A stretch of DNA of 57,411 bases from the NCBI GenBank assembly GCA_963607765.1, contig CAVDDT010000007.1:1-57411 (forward strand), written 5' to 3'. The notes below the pieces were generated by a model. The model saw only the letters and a program-made list of their open reading frames with translations. It was not told the origin of the DNA and searched no databases. How positions within the stretch are numbered: position 1 is the stretch's first letter; each line of letters starts with the position of its first letter. This document shows positions 50,775 through 57,411 of this stretch, piece after piece. Made by a program: the position numbers and the translations under genes. Source of the stretch: Colivicinus sp963607765. Its GTDB lineage: Bacteria > Bacillota_I > Bacilli_A > Erysipelotrichales > Erysipelotrichaceae.

Positions 50775-52214
50775 ATGATTGGAAGAAAAGAAGAAATTGA
50801 GACTTTAAATAAGCTTTACAATAGTAATAAATCACAATTTGTGGCGATATATGGCCGTAGAAGGATTGGAAAGACTTTTTTAATCAATGAAGTATTTCGC
50901 AATAAAATTACGTTTCGTCATGCCGGACTTTCTCCAATAGAGAATGATGAAGTTGCAAGTGAAAATCCAACAAGAAGACAGCTAAAACATTTCTATAATT
51001 CCTTGATTTTACAAGGCATGAAAAAAAGTAGCTGCCCAACTAATTGGATGGATGCGTTTTTGATGCTTGAAAGGTTTCTCCAAAGTATTGATGATGGAAC
51101 AAGACAGCTTGTTTTTATTGATGAACTTCCTTGGCTAGATACTCCGAAATCTGGATTTATTACGGCTTTTGAAGGGTTTTGGAACACATGGGCATGCGCT
51201 AGAAGTAATTTGATGCTGATAGTATGCGGCAGCGCTACTTCTTGGATGAAAGACAAATTAATTAATAATCATGGTGGACTTTATAATAGACTAACTTATG
51301 AGATTAAACTTGCCCCTTTTACATTAGGCGAATGTAAAGAATATTTTGATAGTGAAAACGTTAAATTATCTAAATATGATATTGTTCAATCATATATGAT
51401 ATCTGGAGGTATTCCGTATTATTTGGGATATTACCAAAATGGTTTAAGCTTAGCACAAAATGTTGATGCAATTTTCTTTAAGGAACAGGCTCCTTTGAAG
51501 AATGAATTTGAGCGATTGTTTAATTCGATTTTTAGAAATCCAGAAATGATGATGAAAATTATTAGAGTAATTGGGTCAAAACATTATGGATATACTCGAA
51601 ATGAGATTGCACAAAAAGTTGGGATAGCTAAAGGTGGAACTTTAACCGATTATCTTTCTGCTTTAATAGCAAGTGATTTTATAGTTAAGTACGTTCCTTT
51701 TGGATGCAATAAAAAAGAAGTATATTACAAGCTAATCGATCCGTTCTGTAATTTTTATTTGAATTTTATGGATGGTGAAGAATCACTTAGCGATGATTTT
51801 TGGCTTTCAAATATTTCTTCTCAAAAAGTCGAGACTTGGCGAGGAATTGCGTTTGAAGGAGTTTGTTTTAATCATATAAAACAAATTAAAAAAGCATTAG
51901 GCATTAGTGGTGTTGCCACTAATCAATCCGCTTGGTCAAAGAGGAGCGAAGAAGAAACAGGAACACAAATCGATTTAATCATTGAGAGAAAAGATGATGT
52001 TGTGAATATGTGCGAGATAAAATTTTCCGGCAATGAATTTGTGGTGGATAAGAACTATGATAAGATTCTTCGAAATAGAATAGGATTACTGGAGAATGAG
52101 GTTTCTTCTAAAGCAGCTATTCATAGTACTTTAATTACTACGTTTGGATTGAAATATAATGAATACAGTGGTGATTTTGTCAAAGTAATAACGATGGATG
52201 ATTTATTTGAATAA
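50775..52214 (+). CDS. AAA+ ATPase with wHTH and DUF234-type nuclease domain
   Basis: A 479-residue protein of the same broad architecture as the one at 4220. Walker A is GRRRIGKT at 27-34 and Walker B LVFIDE at 112-117. A winged-helix region (RNEIAQKVGIAKGGTLTDYLSALIASDFI) is near 270-300. The C-terminal PD-(D/E)XK core is complete here: D400 (QIDLII), E414 and K416 (CEIKFSG). I use the ATG at 50775 with CGAGG upstream, not the TTG at 50745. The gene is alone behind two dyad repeats. Function of the family is unknown; self-regulation, mobility or defence are possibilities. Confidence 0.87.
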   Translation: MIGRKEEIETLNKLYNSNKSQFVAIYGRRRIGKTFLINEVFRNKITFRHAGLSPIENDEVASENPTRRQLKHFYNSLILQGMKKSSCPTNWMDAFLMLERFLQSIDDGTRQLVFIDELPWLDTPKSGFITAFEGFWNTWACARSNLMLIVCGSATSWMKDKLINNHGGLYNRLTYEIKLAPFTLGECKEYFDSENVKLSKYDIVQSYMISGGIPYYLGYYQNGLSLAQNVDAIFFKEQAPLKNEFERLFNSIFRNPEMMMKIIRVIGSKHYGYTRNEIAQKVGIAKGGTLTDYLSALIASDFIVKYVPFGCNKKEVYYKLIDPFCNFYLNFMDGEESLSDDFWLSNISSQKVETWRGIAFEGVCFNHIKQIKKALGISGVATNQSAWSKRSEEETGTQIDLIIERKDDVVNMCEIKFSGNEFVVDKNYDKILRNRIGLLENEVSSKAAIHSTLITTFGLKYNEYSGDFVKVITMDDLFE

Positions 52215-52258
52215 ATATTTTATTCGCTTTTATATAATAGGGACAAAGAGGTTTGTAT

Positions 52259-53542
52259 ATGTCTAAATATGTTTTAACTAATTGTTTTATCTTAGATGGT
52301 TCTAAAGATATGAAGCCATATATCAGTAATGTATATGTGGATGACGATAAGATTACTAAAATAAGTGATGAGATTTTTTCTGATTATGAAGTAATTGACT
52401 TAAAGGGCAAGTATCTAATGCCTGGTCTAATTAATATGCACGTGCATTTAGCTGGTAATGGTAAGCCGCAGAAGAAACAAAGAGATAATGAAAAGCTTGT
52501 AAAGATTATTTTTGCGACTGCTATTGGAAGATTTGTGGCTAAAAAATTAGTTGAAAAATATGCCAATATTGAACTAATGTCTGGTGTTACCACGATTAGA
52601 ACGGTTGGTGGCCTAAGAGATTTGGATAGTAAGACAAGAGATAAAATCAATGCTGGTAAATTGGTTGGCCCTAGAATACTCTGCAGCAATACAGCTATTT
52701 CGGTTCCTGGTGGCCATATGGCAGGTAGTGTTGCCAAGGCTTGCGAAAGCGTTGATGAAGCTCTAGCGTTTATGGATCAGCTAAAAGAAGAAAATGTTGA
52801 TTTAATTAAATTGATGATTACTGGCGGGGTAATGGATGCTAAGGAAAAAGGTGTCCCCGGCCAACTAAAAATGAATCCGAGTATGGTTAAGCAGTGTTGT
52901 GATAAAGCACATAAACTTGGCTATCTTGTTTCAGCTCACGTTGAAAGCTTAGAGGGCGTTAAAGTAGCTCTTGAGAATGGCGTTGACTCAATTGAACATG
53001 GTTCTGTTTTGGACGACGAGGCAATTAAACTTTTTAAAGAACAGAATGCTTTCTTGATTTGTACAATTTCTCCAGGCATTCCATACGCTTTGTTTGATCG
53101 AAGTGTAGCTAATACTAGTGAGGTAGAAAAATATAATGGTGAGATTGTTTTAAATGGTTTTATTGAAGGATCTAAGAAGGCTCTTGAGAACAATATTCCA
53201 GTAGGCCTTGGTAATGATGTAGGTTGTCCTTGGATTAGCCAATATGATTTTTATAGAGAACTTGTTTATTTTCATAAATATGTTGATGTTAGTAATGCCT
53301 TTGCCTTGCATAGTGCGACACTGGTTAATGCTAAGCTTGCGGGAATTGATTCAATTACTGGTTCTATTGAGGCAGGAAAGTGTGCTGATATGATAGTTAC
53401 TAGTAAAAATCCATTAGATGATTTAAATAATTTAAGAAATATTGATATGGTTATAAGAGGCGGCAAGATTATTAATAATCCCAAAGTTAATCGCAATGAA
53501 TATGTTGATTCTTATTTAGATGAATATTGTTGTGAAAGATAG
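52259..53542 (+). CDS. Amidohydrolase (imidazolonepropionase/prolidase-like)
   Basis: A 427-residue metal-dependent hydrolase of the COG1228 amidohydrolase group. Metal ligands are H61 and H63 (NMHVHLAGNG), Lys in VDLIKLMITGG, His in VSAHVESLEG and SIEHGSVLDD, and Asp in GLGNDVGCPW. The N-terminal beta-sandwich begins MSKYVLTNCFILDGS and ends in the C-terminal GSIEAGKCADMIV. Relatives include Xaa-Arg and Xaa-Pro dipeptidases and other cyclic amide hydrolases, so the substrate is open. The ATG at 52259 follows AGAGG by seven bases. Confidence 0.88.
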   Translation: MSKYVLTNCFILDGSKDMKPYISNVYVDDDKITKISDEIFSDYEVIDLKGKYLMPGLINMHVHLAGNGKPQKKQRDNEKLVKIIFATAIGRFVAKKLVEKYANIELMSGVTTIRTVGGLRDLDSKTRDKINAGKLVGPRILCSNTAISVPGGHMAGSVAKACESVDEALAFMDQLKEENVDLIKLMITGGVMDAKEKGVPGQLKMNPSMVKQCCDKAHKLGYLVSAHVESLEGVKVALENGVDSIEHGSVLDDEAIKLFKEQNAFLICTISPGIPYALFDRSVANTSEVEKYNGEIVLNGFIEGSKKALENNIPVGLGNDVGCPWISQYDFYRELVYFHKYVDVSNAFALHSATLVNAKLAGIDSITGSIEAGKCADMIVTSKNPLDDLNNLRNIDMVIRGGKIINNPKVNRNEYVDSYLDEYCCER

Positions 53543-53813
53543 TAAATTACAAATTGATACGTGTCATGTCTTATATTTTAAGAAATGCAAAAGAGAAATA
53601 TTTGTTAATGATTAAATAAAGATAACCAATAATGGTACTGGTGCTACTTATGATACCGTTGCGTTTTTTTATTATGTAGTGTGTAAAGATAAGATAAGCA
53701 TTAGTCAATTACCAATCACCTAAAGGTAATGGGTTTCCGTCTTAAAAAATTTCTATGAAGAATATGTAGACAAAAGGGATTTATTAGAAACAAATAATCG
53801 TTATAATTAATAC
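53543..53813. other. Intergenic stretch with no recognised gene
   Basis: No convincing coding region. AATGGTA and TACCGTT (about 53633-53662) form a 7-bp stem with a long loop before T7, a possible terminator for the amidohydrolase. TTACC and GGTAA around 53709-53733 could also pair. TATAAT at 53802-53807 is the probable -10 of the YitT gene. Confidence 0.4.
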
Positions 53814-54668
53814 GTGAATAAAGAGATAAAAGATTACTTGTGCATTATATTTTGGTCATTTATTTTCGCGCTTAGCTGTAATCTTTTTATTGTGCCATTT
53901 GGCTTATATAATGGTGGCATTATTGGCGTAGCACAGCTTATTCGAACTTTTTTAGTCGATGTATTACACATTAATTTAAATATCGATTTAACAGGTATTA
54001 CTAATTTAATTATTAATATACCTTTGCTTATTATTTCTCTAAAGGTGTTAAATAAAAAGTTTGTGTATAAAACAATTATTTCCGTTTTGTTTCAAACAAT
54101 AGCGTTTTCTTTATCTTTTAAGGCATCGCCTATTTCTGATGAATTAGCTAGCATTATAGTTGGTGGGGCAATTTCTGGTTTTGCGATATCAAGAATATTG
54201 GTATATAAGGCAAGCGGTGGTGGAAATGATATCTTAGGTCTTTTTGTGACGCTTAAAAATCCAACCATTTCAGTAGGCAGGTATTGTTTTATCTTCAATT
54301 GTGTGTTGTATTCTCTTTGTGCGATATTGTTTAATTTTGAAACTGCTATTTATTCAATCATTCAAGCATTTGTCTATTCTTATGTGATAGATAGAGGCCA
54401 TCTTGAGAATATAGATGTGGCTTTAATGATTTTTACTAAGAATCAAGAAGTAAAGAAAATGATTATGAAAGACAATAGACGTGGTGTTACTACTTGGTCT
54501 GGCAAGGGCGCTTATACCAATTCTGATACGGAAGTTTTGGTTTCGGTTGTCTCTAAGTATGAAGTAAGTGAATTAAAGAGAAAAATAAGAGATTTAGATA
54601 AGGATGCGTTTATTATTATTACTAATGTTGATGATGTATCTGGTGGATATGATAAGAGGCTTGTATGA
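53814..54668 (+). CDS. YitT family membrane protein (DUF161 + DUF2179)
   Basis: A 284-residue protein. About five membrane segments (residues 10-195) contain the NLFIVPFGLYNGGIIGVAQLIRT motif and the KASGGGNDILGLFV segment of the YitT family; the C-terminal DUF2179 domain (VALMIFTKNQEVKKMIMKDNRRGVTTWSGKGAYT) is cytoplasmic. Function is unknown. Translation starts at a GTG at 53814: TATAAT ends exactly 6 nt earlier and no ribosome site exists, a clear leaderless configuration. It overlaps rsmG by four bases and takes the place where mnmG is often found. Confidence 0.9.
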   Translation: MNKEIKDYLCIIFWSFIFALSCNLFIVPFGLYNGGIIGVAQLIRTFLVDVLHINLNIDLTGITNLIINIPLLIISLKVLNKKFVYKTIISVLFQTIAFSLSFKASPISDELASIIVGGAISGFAISRILVYKASGGGNDILGLFVTLKNPTISVGRYCFIFNCVLYSLCAILFNFETAIYSIIQAFVYSYVIDRGHLENIDVALMIFTKNQEVKKMIMKDNRRGVTTWSGKGAYTNSDTEVLVSVVSKYEVSELKRKIRDLDKDAFIIITNVDDVSGGYDKRLV

Positions 54669-55363
54669 GTAAGGATGAATTTTTAAGTAAATTAAATGAG
54701 AATGGCGTTTCTTTAGACGATAGACAAATTAATCAATTAGATGAGTATGCGTCTTTTTTAAAAGAGTATAACCAAAAGATTAATTTAACTGGTATTGATG
54801 AATATGAAGAGGTTTTAGATAAGCATTTTTATGATTCTTTATTATTAAGCTTCAATTTTAAATTAGAGGGAACATTTGTGGATGTTGGCACAGGAGCTGG
54901 TTTTCCAGGCGTTGTCTTAAAAATTTGTTTTCCTGATTTAAAGGTTATTTTGCTTGAACCGTTAAAAAAGAGATGTGTTTTCTTAGAAGAATTAATCAAA
55001 AGACTTGATTTAAAAGATATTGAGGTCATTAATACTAGAGGTGAAGACTACACTTTAAAACATCGTGAAGAGTTTGATTATGTTAGCGCAAGAGCTGTTA
55101 GTAATATGAATATGCTTATAGAAGTGTGTGGTGGTCTTGTAAGAGTTGGTGGGTATTTTATTGCCCTTAGAGGATCTAGTGGAAAAGAAGAATTAGCTAA
55201 GGCTGATAGAGCTATTAAAGAGATGGGCTTTGTTAAAGAGAGCGAAAGAGATTGTTTCTTGTTTGACGGATCTAATCGCTATATTGCGTATTTAAAAAAG
55301 AAGAGTTCAACACCAAAAAAGTATCCTCGAAATTATAGTATAATTGTTAAGAAACCATTATGA
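54665..55363 (+). CDS. rsmG: 16S rRNA (guanine527-N7)-methyltransferase
   Basis: A 232-residue SAM-dependent methyltransferase (GidB). LDEYASFLKEYNQKINLTGI, the SAM loop VDVGTGAGFPGVVLKI, DYVSARAVSNM and a Lys-rich C-terminus match. It methylates G527 in the 530 loop of 16S rRNA; loss often gives low-level streptomycin resistance. AGAGG precedes the ATG. It overlaps both neighbours by four bases. Confidence 0.95.
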   Translation: MSKDEFLSKLNENGVSLDDRQINQLDEYASFLKEYNQKINLTGIDEYEEVLDKHFYDSLLLSFNFKLEGTFVDVGTGAGFPGVVLKICFPDLKVILLEPLKKRCVFLEELIKRLDLKDIEVINTRGEDYTLKHREEFDYVSARAVSNMNMLIEVCGGLVRVGGYFIALRGSSGKEELAKADRAIKEMGFVKESERDCFLFDGSNRYIAYLKKKSSTPKKYPRNYSIIVKKPL

Positions 55364-56109
55364 GTGAAATAGTAAAAATTGATTTAGATAAAATAGTTCC
55401 AAATAAGAGCCAGCCAAGACTTGATTTTTATGATGATTCAATTAAGTCTTTAGCTGAAAGTATTAAGGAGAATGGCTTATTACAGCCAGTGTCGGTTAGA
55501 AAAAATGGCGATAAGTATGAGCTTATTGCGGGTGAGAGAAGATTTAGAGCTTGTCAATACATTGATAGAAAACAGGTTGAAGCTATTGTTTATGATTTTG
55601 ATGATGATAAGAGTGCTACCTTGTCTTTGATTGAGAATATTCAAAGAGAGAATCTTAATGCGGTTGAGCAGGCTATGGCTATGGCTCGTATTATGAAAAC
55701 TGAGGATATAACGCAAGCTGAATTGGCTGAAAGACTTGGTTATAAACAAAGTACAGTGGCTAATAAACTAAGACTTTTAAAGCTTCCTGATTATGTAAAG
55801 AATGCGTTAAGTAGCGGTGCTATTACAGAACGTCATGCTCGTGCATTATTAAAGGTTCCAAGTGAGGATTTAGAGAGTGTTTTTCTAACAATCACTAATC
55901 GTAATTATAATGTTTCAAAAACAGAGGAGTATATTTCTTCTTTGCTTAATAAGGATAATCATATAAAGGGTGTTTCGGGCAATGTTCAAATTGGTGTAAA
56001 TACTCTTAAACAAGCGTATGAGATGATTAGAAAATCAGGTATTGATGCTGATTATCATGTGACTGAATATGGTGATAGTATGAAGATTACTATCAAGATC
56101 AAGAAATAA
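55360..56109 (+). CDS. ParB-family protein, Noc-like position
   Basis: A 249-residue ParB paralogue upstream of soj, where Bacillus has the nucleoid-occlusion gene noc. The ParB N-terminal domain has PNKSQPRLDF, the CTP-binding GERRFRA and ENIQREN motifs, and an HTH (ITQAELAERLGYKQSTVANKL). Unlike Noc, it starts directly at the ParB core (MSEIVKIDLDKIVPN) with no amphipathic membrane-targeting helix, so it may not act like Noc. It overlaps rsmG by four bases. Confidence 0.85.
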   Translation: MSEIVKIDLDKIVPNKSQPRLDFYDDSIKSLAESIKENGLLQPVSVRKNGDKYELIAGERRFRACQYIDRKQVEAIVYDFDDDKSATLSLIENIQRENLNAVEQAMAMARIMKTEDITQAELAERLGYKQSTVANKLRLLKLPDYVKNALSSGAITERHARALLKVPSEDLESVFLTITNRNYNVSKTEEYISSLLNKDNHIKGVSGNVQIGVNTLKQAYEMIRKSGIDADYHVTEYGDSMKITIKIKK

Positions 56110-56119
56110 AGGAGGGTTT

Positions 56120-56905
56120 ATGGCAAAGATTATTGCGATTGCCAATCAAAAGGGTGGTGTTGGCAAGACAACTAGTTCAATTAATTTGGCCGCTGGTTTA
56201 GCTTATCTTTCTAAGAAAGTGTTATTGATTGACTTTGATCCACAAGGTAACGCAACACAGGGTGTTGGTTATGAAGTTGGGCTTAATGATTTAACTGTCT
56301 ATGATGCGCTTCTTGGGGAAAATGATATCAAGGATTGCGTAAAGTCTTTAAAAAGGCCACCACTTGATTTACTTCCTTCAAATATTTCTTTAGCTGGTGC
56401 TGATTTAGAGATTGCGAAAATTGATAAGGATCGCGAAAAGATTTTAAAGAATCAATTAGATACAATTAGAGATAATTATGATTTTATTATCATTGATTGT
56501 CCCCCTTCTTTAGGTCTTTTAAATACTAATGCTTTAACGGCAGCTGATTCAGTTATTATTCCGGTACAATGTGAATATTATGCTTTAGAGGGTGTTACAC
56601 AACTTCTTCAAACAATTAGACTTGTTCAAAAGCTGTTTAATCCTTCTTTGAAGATAGAGGGCGTGCTTCTTACAATGTATGATGCGCGTACTAATTTGAG
56701 CAGTGAAGTTAGTAGTGAGGTTAGAAAGCACTTTAAGGAAAAGGCTTATCGTACAAATATTCCTAGAAATATTAAGCTTTCTGAGGCTCCAAGTGTCGGC
56801 AAATCAATTTTTGATTATGATATGACTTGTGAAGGAGCTAGAGCTTATGTGGCTCTTACAAAAGAAGTTTTAGATAATAATACAGAGGTTAGCGACAATG
56901 GCTAA
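56120..56905 (+). CDS. soj: Chromosome-partitioning ATPase Soj/ParA
   Basis: A 261-residue ParA-type ATPase. The deviant Walker A is NQKGGVGKTTSSINLAAGLA, the Walker A-prime is VLLIDFDPQGNATQG and the Walker B IIIDCPPSLGLLNTNAL. It forms ATP-bound dimers on DNA, is driven by ParB and acts on DnaA in Bacillus relatives. AAAGGAGGG precedes the ATG. Its stop overlaps the ATG of spo0J by eight bases. Confidence 0.96.
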   Translation: MAKIIAIANQKGGVGKTTSSINLAAGLAYLSKKVLLIDFDPQGNATQGVGYEVGLNDLTVYDALLGENDIKDCVKSLKRPPLDLLPSNISLAGADLEIAKIDKDREKILKNQLDTIRDNYDFIIIDCPPSLGLLNTNALTAADSVIIPVQCEYYALEGVTQLLQTIRLVQKLFNPSLKIEGVLLTMYDARTNLSSEVSSEVRKHFKEKAYRTNIPRNIKLSEAPSVGKSIFDYDMTCEGARAYVALTKEVLDNNTEVSDNG

Positions 56906-57411
56906 AAAGCTTGGAAAAGGTTTATCAGAGATTTTTGGAGATAATATTGATTCTGTTTTAGATGAGATTTCCAAAGGAGAAAGCGAAATAAAGGGCGAGA
57001 AGGCTGGTCTTAAGATTTCAGAGATTAGACCAAATCCTTATCAACCTCGTAAGATTTTTGATGAAGAAGCTCTAAAGGATTTAAGTGCTTCAATCAAAGA
57101 AAGAGGTGTTTTCCAACCAATCTTGGTTAGAAAGTCTTTAAAGGGCTATGAGCTTATTGCGGGAGAGCGAAGACTTAAGGCTAGCAAGATGGCTGGCTTA
57201 AAAGAAATCCCAGCTATCGTCTTGGATTTTGATGATACAGATATGATGGAAGTTTCGCTTCTTGAGAATGTCCAAAGAGAGAATCTTACTGCTATCGAGG
57301 AGGCTGAGGCTTATGAGAATATCATTAAGAAATTGGATTATACTCAAGAGGAACTTTCTAAGAAAGTTGGCAAGAGTAGAGCTTATATCACTAATAGTTT
57401 AAGATTATTAA
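56898..57411 (+). CDS. parB: Chromosome-partitioning protein ParB/Spo0J, truncated by window end
   Basis: The first 171 residues: MAKKLGKGLSEIFGDN is the usual N-terminus, which includes the lysine-rich tail that activates Soj. The ParB core follows with PNPYQPRKIFDEE, ELIAGERRLKASKM (CTP site), SLLENVQRENLTAIEEA and an HTH (YTQEELSKKVGKSRAYITNSL) before the sequence runs out. It loads at parS sites and forms clamps with CTP. I saw no parS-like TGTTTCACGTGAAACA in the window. Confidence 0.95.
   Translation, partial: MAKKLGKGLSEIFGDNIDSVLDEISKGESEIKGEKAGLKISEIRPNPYQPRKIFDEEALKDLSASIKERGVFQPILVRKSLKGYELIAGERRLKASKMAGLKEIPAIVLDFDDTDMMEVSLLENVQRENLTAIEEAEAYENIIKKLDYTQEELSKKVGKSRAYITNSLRLL

Noticed and set aside
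52384..52737. 117-residue open frame antisense to the amidohydrolase
   Set aside because: Composition is that of the reverse strand of a gene; no start signals and no recognisable domain.
53693..53770. Possible transposase remnant around AAAGGTAATGGGTTTCCGTC
   Set aside because: No frame gives a recognisable protein and no terminal repeats were seen.
53543..57411. Replication origin or parS sites
   Set aside because: Gene content suggests oriC is near, but no DnaA-box cluster or palindromic parS was seen in this window.

Overview
This is a low-GC Gram-positive chromosome segment (roughly one third G+C). Most genes have strong AGGAGG-type ribosome sites, TGA is used as a stop and TGG as Trp. 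Gene content (glmS ribozyme, S-box riboswitch, ECF transporter, YitT, TagO, rsmG-parB-soj-parB) fits the Firmicutes, most likely an Erysipelotrichia-like Bacilli relative; that assignment is inference. The right edge holds rsmG, a ParB paralogue, soj and the start of spo0J/parB, which normally lie close to the replication origin.

Layout. 1-5.6 kb: decayed AAA ATPase, YwaF-like membrane protein, tcdA, glmS under its self-cleaving ribozyme, and a first intact AAA+ ATPase behind a double palindrome. 5.7-9.7 kb: phosphonate-type ABC importer (phnD-C-E-E) ending in a metallophosphoesterase. 9.8-19.3 kb: pyrG, an HTH membrane protein, sugar symporter, MATE pump, membrane glycosyltransferase, ogt, a rhodanese-TtcA fusion and an Rpn-type nuclease. 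19.4-25.2 kb: oppABCDF oligopeptide importer. 25.3-32.1 kb: accessory region with a toxin-like/immunity-like cassette plus DUF4417, an XRE/ImmA-IrrE pair, a DUF2130 protein, a C26 amidotransferase, vapBC and an orphan C39-like peptidase. 32.1-39.3 kb: MATE pump, AtpZ-like protein, Sua5, manganese pyrophosphatase, a NagA pseudoenzyme, DUF1146 protein, TagO, a lipoprotein and asparaginase. 39.3-41.4 kb: a frameshifted ATPase and a gamma-carbonic-anhydrase/HIT fusion. 41.4-47.8 kb: an S-box operon carrying an ECF transporter, a PepV-like dipeptidase and two tandem SAM hydrolases. 47.9-53.5 kb: STAS protein, LysR with a flavodoxin-SDR operon, another AAA+ ATPase behind a long repeat pair, and an amidohydrolase. 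53.8 kb to the end: YitT and the rsmG-par cluster.

The observations I rate highest are: (1) a SAM-sensing riboswitch driving genes that destroy SAM; (2) three AAA+ ATPases, each carrying a winged-helix-like region and each preceded by its own iterated, helically phased repeat, which suggests private self-regulated selfish or defence-type loci; (3) about a dozen genes lacking a Shine-Dalgarno and having a -10-like hexamer 6-8 nt before the start, a pattern of leaderless mRNAs; (4) a compact DUF4417/toxin-like/immunity-like cassette next to an XRE-IrrE switch and a long hairpin; (5) a gamma-carbonic-anhydrase/HIT fusion that still contains the internal ribosome site and start of the second gene. 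All are inferred from sequence reading alone.
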